This document shows positions 5,454 through 13,197 of a stretch of 13,948 bases of DNA, in pieces. The notes under the pieces were generated by a model. That model worked only from the letters and a program-made list of their open reading frames with translations, ran no database searches and was not told where the DNA came from. The stretch spans positions 1-13,948 of the forward strand of contig CAUEUD010000086.1 in assembly GCA_959020865.1 (NCBI GenBank). Direction: 5' to 3'. Position numbers and translations under genes: made by a program. Source of the DNA: Eubacterium limosum (GTDB lineage Bacteria > Bacillota > Clostridia > Eubacteriales > Eubacteriaceae). How positions within the stretch are numbered: position 1 is the stretch's first letter; the number at the start of each line of letters is the position of its first letter.

Positions 5454-5816
5454 ATGAAGCATCCAAAAATCCGAATGGCGATCCTGCTCACAGCAGCCGT
5501 CACCGGCGTATTGTTTCTCACCAGCCTGACAGCCAGGCCGGTGAGGCAGACGCCCATAGCACCAGGGCAGGCCCAGACAGGCCAGGCGGGCGGGCAGACA
5601 GAAGCCCCGCCAGGCGCCCCCGGACAGGCCCACCCCGAAGCCCCGGCAGATACCACCGATCCCCCGGCAGACACAGCCCCGCCGCCCGAAGCCCCGCCGG
5701 ACAGCCCGCCCCCTGAGACGCCCCCCGCCCAGGAGCTCATGGCCAGCGAGCACTTCGCCCTGTGGGAGTACGCCTGCGACATCGACATAGAAATCATCAA
5801 GTATCAAACAAGATGA
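5454..5816 (+). CDS. Membrane-tethered M15A-type peptidase, truncated
   Basis: The 120-residue product has an N-terminal membrane segment (8-25) and a long Pro/Ala-rich linker (about 29-92). It then has MASEHFALWEYACD (96-109), the opening motif of M15A-type D-Ala-D-Ala carboxypeptidase or endolysin domains. Such domains normally continue about 100 residues with SGYRCP-like and zinc-binding His/Asp motifs; here the reading stops 11 residues later (IDIEIIKYQTR). The zinc site is absent, so the product should be inactive. The composition change after about 5780 suggests replacement by foreign DNA. A weak GAGGTG (5438-5443) and the 7-nt gap imply coupling to the DUF2922 gene. The intact ancestor would cleave peptidoglycan stems outside the membrane. 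Confidence 0.65.
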   Translation: MKHPKIRMAILLTAAVTGVLFLTSLTARPVRQTPIAPGQAQTGQAGGQTEAPPGAPGQAHPEAPADTTDPPADTAPPPEAPPDSPPPETPPAQELMASEHFALWEYACDIDIEIIKYQTR

Positions 5817-6058
5817 TACAATGTTACCTAAACCCGTATAAATAAAGGCTTTGAGAAGGGTTTGAAGTCTAAATACTGCTAACATGCGAAATACGTATAT
5901 TAGGTGTTCTTTATCCATTTGTTAGAAAAATGTTAGAAAAAGTCCCATGCTACTTGATGGATAATGAACCAGTTTATGATAAGATATTTCGCAAATAAAA
6001 ACAGATGGATGTTTAAAAAGATGTTGTACATTAAAAATTAAATCATGAAATAAAGTTG
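5817..6058. other. AT-rich junction interval without a clear gene
   Basis: This stretch follows the broken peptidase gene. GTATCA/TGATAC (5801-5806/5814-5819) forms a small hairpin at its left edge. TGTTAGAAAAA is perfectly repeated in tandem (5920-5941). A 22-codon frame (5930-5998, MLEKVPCYLMDNEPVYDKIF...) has no ribosome site and may be a remnant. An integrative-element end is plausible, but I cannot define an attachment core. Confidence 0.4.
5920..5941 (+). repeat. 11-bp perfect tandem duplication
   Basis: TGTTAGAAAAA occurs twice without a gap (5920-5930, 5931-5941). It resembles in size and perfection the duplication that breaks the RhuM gene at 13583-13604. It could be a recombinase-binding repeat or a slippage product. 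Confidence 0.7.
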
Positions 6059-6099
6059 GCAGATTAGCTTTTTATTCAGAGAGTTAATCTGCTTTTTTT
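6059..6099 (+). terminator. Intrinsic terminator just before the Toprim gene
   Basis: GCAGATTA (6059-6066) pairs with TAATCTGC (6085-6092), followed by seven T (6093-6099). The ribosome site GGAGAGGAG begins 4 nt later. The element either ends an upstream transcript or attenuates expression of the next gene. Confidence 0.75.
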
Positions 6100-6116
6100 A
6101 TTGGAGAGGAGATCCA

Positions 6117-7139
6117 ATGTATAGTGATGATCAAATCCTGTTCGTTAATCAAATCAGCATTCTTGATTATGCCCAGGCAATCGGTCTTAAACTGGATTAC
6201 CGCCCGAAACATGTTTTAGTCAGAGGAATCGTCAGCCTTGAATTGACCCTTGACGGCAGAGAATGGTACTACCATTACAGCAGTGTCGGTGGCGGGATTG
6301 TTCAGTTTGTCACCTGGCTTCATGATCTCAGCTGGAAGGACGCCGTGCAGCGGCTTCTGGATTATGGCCGTTATGGCACATCTGAACAATTCAGGAAACC
6401 AGCGGGCCCAATAGCGGCTATGCCGGTTACAAAAGAAAAAGAAGCACCCGTTTCGTTTGTGCTTCCTGAAAAAAAGAAGCCCTATCGGAACCTCTTTGCC
6501 TACCTTATCAAAACTCGAAAGATCAGCCAGCCTATCGTTCAGTGTTTTATTGAGCAGAAGAAGCTCTATATGGATGGGCACAATAACTGCGTCTTTTTAA
6601 GCCTCAATGAACAAGGGAAACCCGTTTCTGCCTTTCTGCGCGGCACTTATGACCGCAAGGGAAAGGATCCCTTTAAGTTCATTGTGCCGGGAAGCGATGA
6701 GCGGTATGGCTTTACCAAAGAAGGCAGCAATCACCGCCTTTTGATCTTTGAAGCCTGCATTGACCTCATGTCCTACATGACCATTAAAAATCATCAAAAT
6801 CCTTTGTATCTCTACAATATCCAGGATCATTTTATCGCGACGAATGGCCACAAGTACGAACCACTTCTGACCTATCTGCGGGCACATCCTGAGATCGATC
6901 AAATCGTATTCTGCGTGGACAATGATGCGCGCAACGCCATGGGTATCATCCCATCTGAGAAGTATATGGAAAGAGCAAAAGCCATAATCAGGGAAGCTTT
7001 CCCAGAGCGTTTTCAGGAAGGCGATCATTTTTACAAGCACCTTCCAGACCTCAAAGACTGGAATGATGACCTGAAACAAATGGCCGAAAGGCAGGAAAAA
7101 GACAAGCTAAAAAAGAATCGAAAGGTCTTGTGCCGCTGA
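6117..7139 (+). CDS. DUF3991/Toprim domain protein of mobile elements
   Basis: The 340-residue protein begins with a DnaG-like zinc-finger fold lacking the cysteines (about 8-85: ILDYAQAIGLKLDYRPKHV, SVGGGIVQFVTWLHDLSWKDAVQRLL). Next is a DUF3991-like segment (about 125-195) and a Toprim domain (about 205-300) with the catalytic-type E212 in IFEACIDLMS and the D268/D270 pair in FCVDNDARN. Such proteins accompany conjugative and integrative elements of Firmicutes (Tn1549/CTn type). They probably act in DNA processing or replication, though their biochemistry is little known. The start has GGAGAGGAG at 6103-6111. A terminator precedes and another follows, so it is its own unit. Composition is more AT-rich than the module to its left. 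No relaxase or replication partner is seen. Confidence 0.85.
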   Translation: MYSDDQILFVNQISILDYAQAIGLKLDYRPKHVLVRGIVSLELTLDGREWYYHYSSVGGGIVQFVTWLHDLSWKDAVQRLLDYGRYGTSEQFRKPAGPIAAMPVTKEKEAPVSFVLPEKKKPYRNLFAYLIKTRKISQPIVQCFIEQKKLYMDGHNNCVFLSLNEQGKPVSAFLRGTYDRKGKDPFKFIVPGSDERYGFTKEGSNHRLLIFEACIDLMSYMTIKNHQNPLYLYNIQDHFIATNGHKYEPLLTYLRAHPEIDQIVFCVDNDARNAMGIIPSEKYMERAKAIIREAFPERFQEGDHFYKHLPDLKDWNDDLKQMAERQEKDKLKKNRKVLCR

Positions 7140-7141
7140 CC

Positions 7142-7179
7142 AGCAGCTTTCAATCAAAAGCATTGAGGGCTGCTTTTTA
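7142..7179 (+). terminator. Intrinsic terminator after the Toprim gene
   Basis: AGCAGC (7142-7147) pairs with GCTGCT (7169-7174) with an inner CAAT/ATTG helix, followed by a T-run to 7178. It lies right after the stop at 7139. Confidence 0.75.
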
Positions 7180-7199
7180 TATCCTGAGGCAAAAAACTC

Positions 7200-7320
7200 G
7201 CCTGTGAAAATCAGGCATCCCGGCTCCATTTTTGCCTTTTCAGTGTTGAGGCCAGCCGATCCCAATAGTGCAACAACAAACGCCTTAGGCGGTTTACATA
7301 GATAATACACATTCAGGAGG
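7200..7320 (+). promoter_or_regulatory. Upstream region of the pilus operon
   Basis: GCCTG/CAGGC (7200-7204/7212-7216) forms a small hairpin. CGCCTTAGGCG (7281-7291) is an 11-bp odd palindrome that could be an operator. GATAAT (7301-7306) may be a -10, but no convincing -35 stands 17 bp upstream, so the promoter call is weak. AGGAGG (7315-7320) serves the leader frame. Confidence 0.35.
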
Positions 7321-7327
7321 TTAAAAA

Positions 7328-7372
7328 GTGAAACACAAATTTAAGAAGGAGGAAGAAATTCAATGCGCCTAA
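7328..7372 (+). CDS. 14-residue leader peptide overlapping the adhesin start
   Basis: GTG 7328 sits exactly 7 nt after a perfect AGGAGG (7315-7320) and reads MKHKFKKEEEIQCA then TAA (7370-7372). Its stop lies 7 bp inside the adhesin gene, and its body contains that gene's own AAGGAGG (7346-7352). The layout suits translational coupling of the pilus operon, or a remnant of a deleted gene start. Confidence 0.4.
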   Translation: MKHKFKKEEEIQCA

Positions 7373-9390
7373 AACTTAAAAAAGTGACCGTTGTTTTGAT
7401 GACCCTGATGCTGCTGTTCTACTGCGCAGGTTTCACATCGGAAAATGCGGTAAAAACCGAAGAACAAAGTGAGCGTCCGGTACATAACGAAGCTGTCGTG
7501 GAAAAAGCAGAAGGTCAAAAAGAGCCCGAGGGGACACCAATACCCTTGACGCCGGAGGAAGCGGAGGTGCTTGAAGCGAATGGCATTCAGCCCGCCGAGG
7601 ATACCGGAAAGATGGATGCTTCCGGCAACTACATTTTAGGCGAGACAAGCACAGGCGGAACGGTGAGCTGTTCCACCAGTCTCAGGACGTTGGCGAGCCG
7701 AAGCTTTGGAGACGAACCCTACTACAAAAAATTTCAGCGGGCCGCAGGCTGGGATGATGGCGTGATCTACAGCAGCGACTTTGCCAGCCCCGATAGAACG
7801 GACATTATTACCACCACAACACCCATTATCCGAATATCCGATAACGGCGTGGATCAGATCGCCTACTGTGCCGATCCGTCACTCAACATTCCTTCAGAAG
7901 TTGTCGGCCCCAACGGTCTGGTCACCTACAACCGGGAAAGCTGGAACGTGCAGAGCTGGCGCATCCGGAACGTCATGTGGCACGGCTATCACGATGGAAA
8001 CAGCGGGGAATACTATGTTCAGACCTGGGCAGCCATCCGTGTCATTGCAGGCATCGGCGCATATACCGATTACTATATGACCGACCCCACGGTTGCTAAC
8101 CTTGTGAATACTCTCAGCTATCAGAACCCTAATAACTGGGATGCCAGCTGGAGCATTGTTCCAGAACGGGAGGAAGCGGTCTGGAACGCGAGTACCAAGC
8201 GGCAGGAAACCGGATGGTTTCAGACGTACTGCAGCAATATTGCCGATCATGGAAACTATACCGTCACTTTGCCTAGTGGTGTACACGCCATAGCCCGCAA
8301 CACATCCGGTCAGACCTACGGGGACTATACCGGCGCCATGACCATTTATGACGATGATGACTTTATGTTGTATGCAGACGGCAGCTATCAGGGCGAGGTC
8401 TCCGCGACCATTACCCCGACAACCATCAAACGGCACAGCAGTGATGCCGGAAACCCGGATGCCTGCGTCATTTACGCCCCGGACGTCCCGGACACTCAGA
8501 GACTTTTCGTATCCCTTGCCGTCGGTCAAAGCCTGTTAAGCGGCAGCTTCCGGGCAAACTTCACAGGTGCCACCGGGGATGCCCAGCTTCAAAAGACCGA
8601 CAACCGTACCAAAGAAAAGCTCGCCGGAGCCACCTTTGGCCTGTATGATACCAAGGATAACTTATTGAAACAGAGTGTGACCGATAAAAACGGTCAGTGG
8701 AACGTGACGGATTTAGTCTTTGGAGACTACTACTTTAAAGAAATTGCCGCGCCAAAGGGCTATGAGCTGAATCCGGCAAAATTGCCGTTTACGGTTGACG
8801 GCATCCGGGAGGTGGTGACCGTCTCCATGGCAAATGAGCCGAAGAAAGTCCCTTTTCAGTTTATCAAGCGGGATGCCGAAACCAGAGAACCCCTTAAGGG
8901 CGTGACCTTTGTGCTGTATGGCTGTGATGAAAAGCATACACATAATAACCTACAGGATGACAAGATCAAATCCTGCTGGCAGATCGTTATCGGCACCCGG
9001 ATCAGCAGTACAGACGGGAAAATTGACTTTGGTAATCTCTATGCTGGAGAATACCAGCTGGTGGAAACCAAGACCGTTCCCGGCTATGCCAAGCCCATGG
9101 GGCAGTGGCGTGTGACCATCGACCCCGAAGTCGCAGAACCTGTCAAGGTCAGCGCCAAAGGAAGCGCGCCAGCCTTCTCCAAGGACGGCAGTAACTTGAG
9201 TGTGGCAAATACCAAGAACTTTAAGCTGCCCTTTACCGGCGGAACCGGAAATCATCGAACAACACTCATGCTCACCGGTATCGTGCTCATCGTCGCAGCC
9301 GCAGGCACAGCTCTGGTTTTGAAAAAGCGCAACAACAATAAAAAGACAAACAAAAAAAGAAAGGAACAGAAAAATGAATCTGAAAAATAA
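7363..9390 (+). CDS. Cys-Gln thioester surface adhesin with SpaA domains, LPXTG-anchored
   Basis: The 675-residue precursor has a signal peptide (about 7-24), a charged linker and a thioester domain (about 115-400). C169 (in IAYCADPSL) and Q220 (in YYVQTWAAIR) are the likely thioester pair, which binds host surfaces covalently in related pilus tips. Two SpaA-type isopeptide domains follow. About 406-491 has K411 and E460 in FKEIAAPKGY; about 496-616 has K502 and E568 in YQLVETKTVPGY. LPFTG (622-626), a membrane helix (634-653) and a Lys-rich tail make the sorting signal. It is likely the tip protein of a two-component pilus assembled with the next two genes. AAGGAGG (7346-7352) marks the ATG. 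The end overlaps the major pilin gene by 17 bp. Confidence 0.9.
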   Translation: MRLKLKKVTVVLMTLMLLFYCAGFTSENAVKTEEQSERPVHNEAVVEKAEGQKEPEGTPIPLTPEEAEVLEANGIQPAEDTGKMDASGNYILGETSTGGTVSCSTSLRTLASRSFGDEPYYKKFQRAAGWDDGVIYSSDFASPDRTDIITTTTPIIRISDNGVDQIAYCADPSLNIPSEVVGPNGLVTYNRESWNVQSWRIRNVMWHGYHDGNSGEYYVQTWAAIRVIAGIGAYTDYYMTDPTVANLVNTLSYQNPNNWDASWSIVPEREEAVWNASTKRQETGWFQTYCSNIADHGNYTVTLPSGVHAIARNTSGQTYGDYTGAMTIYDDDDFMLYADGSYQGEVSATITPTTIKRHSSDAGNPDACVIYAPDVPDTQRLFVSLAVGQSLLSGSFRANFTGATGDAQLQKTDNRTKEKLAGATFGLYDTKDNLLKQSVTDKNGQWNVTDLVFGDYYFKEIAAPKGYELNPAKLPFTVDGIREVVTVSMANEPKKVPFQFIKRDAETREPLKGVTFVLYGCDEKHTHNNLQDDKIKSCWQIVIGTRISSTDGKIDFGNLYAGEYQLVETKTVPGYAKPMGQWRVTIDPEVAEPVKVSAKGSAPAFSKDGSNLSVANTKNFKLPFTGGTGNHRTTLMLTGIVLIVAAAGTALVLKKRNNNKKTNKKRKEQKNESEK

Positions 9391-10888
9391 CCGATGGATC
9401 AAGAAATTAGGCGGTATCGCCTTATCATTTGCCGTTTTATGCACAGGCTGTACCCCAACATTCGCAGCCACCGGATCACCGGATACCTCCATTGAGCGAA
9501 GCCTGACAATCCACAAGTATCGCCTGGAGGATATGAGCCATTCCACCACCGAAGGCACGGGCCAGCAGACCGACGTGGTTCCGGCAGACGCCATTCCACT
9601 TCCAGGCATTCAATTCAAAGTTGCTAAAATGCAGGATAACGACCACACCAAGGTGGACAGCACCTGGAACATTCAGACCGTCACCACCGGTGCAGACGGC
9701 ACTGTGACCATCCGTGGTAACAGCGACCTGCCCCTGGGTGTCTACCAGGTTGAAGAACTCGCCAACCCAGCCGTGGCGGTCAAAGCCGAACCGTTTTTGG
9801 TGTCCGTCCCCCTCACCAATCCCACCGGGGACGGATGGATATACAACGTCCACGTATTCCCCAAAAACCAGATCAAGCCCGGCCCGGACATCGACAAGTT
9901 TGTCACTGATTTAGGAAATAAACATGACACCGCCGACATCAGCGAGAGCGTAAAGTGGATTATCGAGACAACCCTTCCGGACGATATGGCGACCTGTAAG
10001 AACTACACAATAACAGACATTATTGATACCCGACTGGATTATGTACCGGGCAGCATCAAGGTCTATCGCGTCGATATCAATAAAAATCGCGTGCCCATGC
10101 CCCCAGACTGTTACACGGTCACGGAACCGAACACGGCCAACAGCCGAACCTTAACCGTATCTCTGACGGATGCAGGCAAAAAGACCGCGGTTAAATCTTT
10201 GCCAAACACCAAAGATAAAAATGCTGCCCTCAACATTGAGTTCAACACCCTAGTGAACAAAAACGCCGAGGACAGCTTAGGTAAGCCCATCCCCAACGGC
10301 GCGGCGATCCATTACACCAACAACTTAGACATTTTCTTTGAACCACAAACCGTTCCCGATGACAAAAAGCCTGAGGTGCACACCGGAGGAATCAACCTTT
10401 TAAAAGTGGATGCGGACGACAACGCCCTTAAGCTTCAGGGCGCAAAATTTAAAATTTACCGAACCGAAGCCGACGCGAAAAAGAACATCAACGCCGTCAA
10501 AGACCCGGCCAATAACACGATTGACTGGGAAGTGACCACGGACGCAAGCGGCATCGCCCATTTCTGGGGCCTTGCCTATGGACAGAAGGGCCAGGATGCT
10601 TATTACGGGGACAGCACAAACTACTGGATCGTTGAGACACAGGCCCCAATCGACAATGAAGGGAAGCCCTACAATCTACTGAAATACCCTGTAAAGGTGA
10701 CCGTCAATTCAAACAGCCATGCCGAAGCTAACAAGATTATTGTGGAAAACATCAAGCATTATGACCTCCCCTACACAGGCGGCACCGGCAGTTTAACACC
10801 TCTTTATATGGGCGCGGCATTGATTCTCATGGCAGCCGGGATGAGCATTCTTTTCATCCGGAGCAAGCGAAACACAGGGAACAAATAG
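9374..10888 (+). CDS. LPXTG major pilin (SpaH/EbpB-like backbone)
   Basis: The 504-residue precursor has a signal peptide (about 10-31, PTFAA at the cleavage). The first domain ends in a pilin motif (WIYNVHVFPKNQ, with K164 as the likely polymerisation Lys). A middle Ig-like isopeptide domain (about 168-335, K175 in DIDKFV) follows, then a Cna-B/SpaA domain (about 337-460, K344 and E421 in YWIVETQAP). LPYTG (465-469), a membrane helix (475-495) and a basic tail complete it. In such pili the sortase joins K164 of one subunit to the LPXTG Thr of the next. Domain order and length fit SpaH/EbpB/FctA-type backbones. It starts inside the adhesin gene and is followed 19 bp later by its sortase. Confidence 0.92.
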   Translation: MNLKNNRWIKKLGGIALSFAVLCTGCTPTFAATGSPDTSIERSLTIHKYRLEDMSHSTTEGTGQQTDVVPADAIPLPGIQFKVAKMQDNDHTKVDSTWNIQTVTTGADGTVTIRGNSDLPLGVYQVEELANPAVAVKAEPFLVSVPLTNPTGDGWIYNVHVFPKNQIKPGPDIDKFVTDLGNKHDTADISESVKWIIETTLPDDMATCKNYTITDIIDTRLDYVPGSIKVYRVDINKNRVPMPPDCYTVTEPNTANSRTLTVSLTDAGKKTAVKSLPNTKDKNAALNIEFNTLVNKNAEDSLGKPIPNGAAIHYTNNLDIFFEPQTVPDDKKPEVHTGGINLLKVDADDNALKLQGAKFKIYRTEADAKKNINAVKDPANNTIDWEVTTDASGIAHFWGLAYGQKGQDAYYGDSTNYWIVETQAPIDNEGKPYNLLKYPVKVTVNSNSHAEANKIIVENIKHYDLPYTGGTGSLTPLYMGAALILMAAGMSILFIRSKRNTGNK

Positions 10889-10907
10889 ACGAGAGGGGAG
10901 CTGGAAA

Positions 10908-11720
10908 ATGAGAAACAAAGCAATGCTGCTGCTGATCGTTGTTCTGATCGGTGCAGGGATTGGCTGCATCCTTTATCCAGATATGGTTTATCTTCTGGCT
11001 TCCCAAAAACAGGGACAGGTGATTGAGGATTATCAAGTGAGTACAGAGGAGATGAACCAACAGCGCATGGATGAAGCATATCAAAAAGCCATTAACTACA
11101 ATGAAAAGCTTATTAGTCCGATCATCGGAGATCCTTTTTCTGAGGATGCACAAGACAACGCCATGGATTATGCAGAGATTCTAAATGTTGATGGGGTTAT
11201 GGGGACACTCGAGATACCAAAAATAAAAGTGAATCTGCCCATCTATCACGGCACATCTGAATCCGTACTCTCAAAAGGCGCAGGGCATCTGAAAAATACT
11301 GCCTTGCCCGTTGGCGGCACCGGAACACACGCGGTGCTGACCGGACACCGGGGCTATGCGGGCGCGAAGCTGTTTACCGATTTAGATCAGCTGGTCATGG
11401 GGGATCGCTTTTATCTGCATATCCTCGATAGGACCTTAACCTATGAAGTGGATCAGATTCTGGTGGTCACACCCGATCAGACCGAAGCACTGAAACCCGT
11501 TGAAGGACAGGATTTTGTAACCCTTCTGACCTGCACGCCGTACCAGATCAACAGCCACCGGCTACTGGTCAGAGGAAAACGGATTATAGACGCTCCAGCA
11601 ACGCCGCAGACAGAAGATGCAAAACCATTCCCGATAAGAGGATTGATCTTTTCTTTTATAACCCTGGAAGCAGTGGCTGTGTTGATCTGGTATGTAAAAA
11701 TAAAGAGGAGGAGAAAGTAA
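10908..11720 (+). CDS. Class C (pilin-polymerising) sortase
   Basis: The 270-residue membrane enzyme has an N-terminal helix (6-30) and a lid with the class C DPF motif (75-77). The catalytic core has H147 in LTGHRGY, C209 in TLLTCTPY and R218 in NSHRLLVRG. A C-terminal membrane helix (246-262) with a basic end follows, also typical of class C. It cleaves LPXTG after Thr and links pilins through the pilin-motif Lys. The likely substrates are the LPYTG and LPFTG proteins upstream. GAGGGGAG lies just before the ATG. No separate class A housekeeping sortase is present, so final cell-wall anchoring would rely on one elsewhere in the genome. Confidence 0.95.
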   Translation: MRNKAMLLLIVVLIGAGIGCILYPDMVYLLASQKQGQVIEDYQVSTEEMNQQRMDEAYQKAINYNEKLISPIIGDPFSEDAQDNAMDYAEILNVDGVMGTLEIPKIKVNLPIYHGTSESVLSKGAGHLKNTALPVGGTGTHAVLTGHRGYAGAKLFTDLDQLVMGDRFYLHILDRTLTYEVDQILVVTPDQTEALKPVEGQDFVTLLTCTPYQINSHRLLVRGKRIIDAPATPQTEDAKPFPIRGLIFSFITLEAVAVLIWYVKIKRRRK

Positions 11721-11721
11721 A

Positions 11722-12087
11722 ATGGAAGCATGGTTTCAAGTGCTGTTTCAACATTTGATTGAAGTTACTGCATTGGTTTTGATGATCTGTATGGGAACGT
11801 GTCTTTTGATTGTTCGTATCTATCTACAATGGAAAAGGACCAAAAGGTGCTACCCACCAGCCTTAGCGATGCAGCTGATCACGCTCTTTACAGGATTTAT
11901 CGCCCTGCCGGTAGGGCTAGCCATCAAAAACCATCTGCCCCTGCTGTTGATTCTAATCTTATCTTGTCTTGTGCTGATGTTGCTTTTTTCCTTGCATGGT
12001 GTGGGTGTTTTGGTTTACCAGCATTATTATCATTGGGTTGGGAGAGAGCATGCGCGGGAGAGGGCATATGATCTTAAGCGTGAATAA
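11722..12087 (+). CDS. Small three-helix membrane protein, unknown
   Basis: This 121-residue protein starts 1 nt after the sortase stop with GAGGAGG (11705-11711), so it belongs to the pilus operon. Three hydrophobic segments are visible (about 13-34, 48-67 and 71-98), joined by short basic loops (QWKRTKR, IKNH). A His/Arg/Tyr-rich cytoplasmic-looking tail (YQHYYHWVGREHARERAYDLKRE) closes it. I recognise no family and see no catalytic motif or sorting signal. It may help assemble or position the sortase or pilus, but that rests only on position. Confidence 0.7.
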   Translation: MEAWFQVLFQHLIEVTALVLMICMGTCLLIVRIYLQWKRTKRCYPPALAMQLITLFTGFIALPVGLAIKNHLPLLLILILSCLVLMLLFSLHGVGVLVYQHYYHWVGREHARERAYDLKRE

Positions 12088-12092
12088 ATCAG

Positions 12093-12121
12093 TTGTTGTC
12101 CTCAAGGGAAAACGGTATAAT
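12093..12121 (+). promoter_or_regulatory. Promoter of the DUF3786 gene
   Basis: TTGTTG (12093-12098), a 17-bp spacer and a perfect TATAAT (12116-12121) start 6 bp after the membrane-protein stop. They would give a leader of about 30 nt to the ATG at 12161, separating this gene from the pilus operon. Confidence 0.7.
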
Positions 12122-12160
12122 TTAGGTATAGCAAAAACAGAAGTTATAGGTGAGAATGAA

Positions 12161-12796
12161 ATGACGTCGAATTATGAAAAAATGAAGCGGCAAATGCAGG
12201 GAGAATTTTTGAAATATGACCAAGATGAAATGATAAAGCGCTTTAAAATAGATGCCAATGAAAGGTATTTGATGATCGACTTTATGGGTGGAATTTGTCG
12301 AATTGCCCGAAAAACCGGCTTTGTAGAATGTAGCCATATGGATATTGATGGGTTCAGAGAAGCAGATTACAATGAAGCAATGACGATCTATGATCTTCTG
12401 TGCTGGTCGAAGCCAGATGCCGTGCCGTCTGGACAGTTTGAGAATATGCAAAGTATTTCGAAAATACACAGCACAGTCCCCGTCGCTAATTCAGGCTTTT
12501 TCTACCAGGAAATTAAAATGTTTGACCATCAGGACACTTTGCTGCGTGATGCACTGCAGAAACTGGGAGGAGTGATTGTCGACAGCGGTGATTTGGCGGC
12601 ACAAATTCCCGTGTTTTGTGGATTGAAGCTTTTATTTTGCTTCTGGAACTCAGATGATGAATTTGCTCCAGAAATTCAATTTTTCTGGGATGCAAATGTG
12701 CTGTCTTTTATGCACTATGAAACCGTGTGGTTTGCGAATCATGTTCTCATTCGCCGCATTCGTGAAATGATGGAAAAACAGATGTCTAAACAGTAG
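12161..12796 (+). CDS. DUF3786 domain protein
   Basis: The 211-residue protein starts at ATG 12161 (AGGTGAG at 12148-12154 and a promoter just upstream); earlier in-frame starts would lie inside the membrane-protein gene. It matches the DUF3786 outline. An N-terminal YEKMKRQMQ...FLKYDQDEMIKRF helix region leads to a strand-rich core. Next are YDLLCWSKPDAVPSG, a conserved QIPVFCGLKLLFCFW strand, and the C-terminal FFWDANVLSFMHYETVWFANH motif. The family is cytosolic, common in Clostridia and without assigned function. No enzyme motif is evident. It may be cargo unrelated to the pilus, possibly paired with the next gene, which follows after 29 bp. Confidence 0.8.
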   Translation: MTSNYEKMKRQMQGEFLKYDQDEMIKRFKIDANERYLMIDFMGGICRIARKTGFVECSHMDIDGFREADYNEAMTIYDLLCWSKPDAVPSGQFENMQSISKIHSTVPVANSGFFYQEIKMFDHQDTLLRDALQKLGGVIVDSGDLAAQIPVFCGLKLLFCFWNSDDEFAPEIQFFWDANVLSFMHYETVWFANHVLIRRIREMMEKQMSKQ

Positions 12797-12825
12797 GTAA
12801 ATACCATTTGAAAAGGAGAATGGCA

Positions 12826-13197
12826 ATGGACAGGAAGTGGTTAATACAGTTCATAACAGAACAATATAACGCATATGAAGAAAATCCGTGGAAGAAATAT
12901 CCCAATTATGCTGTGTTCAGACATAAGAACAATCAAAAATGGTTTGCTCTTATCATGGACATTCCCAAAAGCAAGCTCGGTTTGCCCAGTCATGAGATGA
13001 TTGATGTGCTAAACGTCAAGTGCGATCCACTACTTATCAGTACGCTCAGAAATGAAAAGGGAGTCTATCCCGCATATCATATGAACAAGGAAAACTGGGT
13101 GACACTGGCTTTGGATGGCAGTATCAAGGACGATCAATTAAAATGGTTACTCGATCAAAGCTTTGAATTAACCGCATCAAAAAATAAAAAGAAATAG
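12826..13197 (+). CDS. MmcQ/YjbR-family protein
   Basis: The 123-residue protein starts at ATG 12826; AAGGAG (12813-12818) is too close to the ATG at 12820 but well placed for this one. It has the MmcQ/YjbR outline. PWKKYPNYAVFRHKNNQKWFALIMDIPKSKL is followed by VLNVKCDPLLISTLRNEKGVYPAYHMNKENWVTLALDGSIKDDQLKWLLDQSFEL. The family has a CyaY-like fold and is called DNA-binding in databases with slight proof. Length is typical. It probably shares the transcript from 12093 with the DUF3786 gene. Confidence 0.85.
   Translation: MDRKWLIQFITEQYNAYEENPWKKYPNYAVFRHKNNQKWFALIMDIPKSKLGLPSHEMIDVLNVKCDPLLISTLRNEKGVYPAYHMNKENWVTLALDGSIKDDQLKWLLDQSFELTASKNKKK

Noticed and set aside
5168..5918. Minus-strand frames over the Pro-rich linker region
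   Set aside because: Gly/Ser/Ala-rich antisense of a repetitive Pro/Ala linker, without ribosome sites.
7107..7310. 67-residue minus-strand frame between the Toprim and adhesin genes
   Set aside because: No ribosome site on that strand and it overlaps a terminator. I could not support it, though a conserved non-coding function for the interval is possible.
8950..9609. 219-residue minus-strand frame across the adhesin/pilin junction
   Set aside because: It is antisense to two well-supported overlapping pilin genes and has no domain or start signal.
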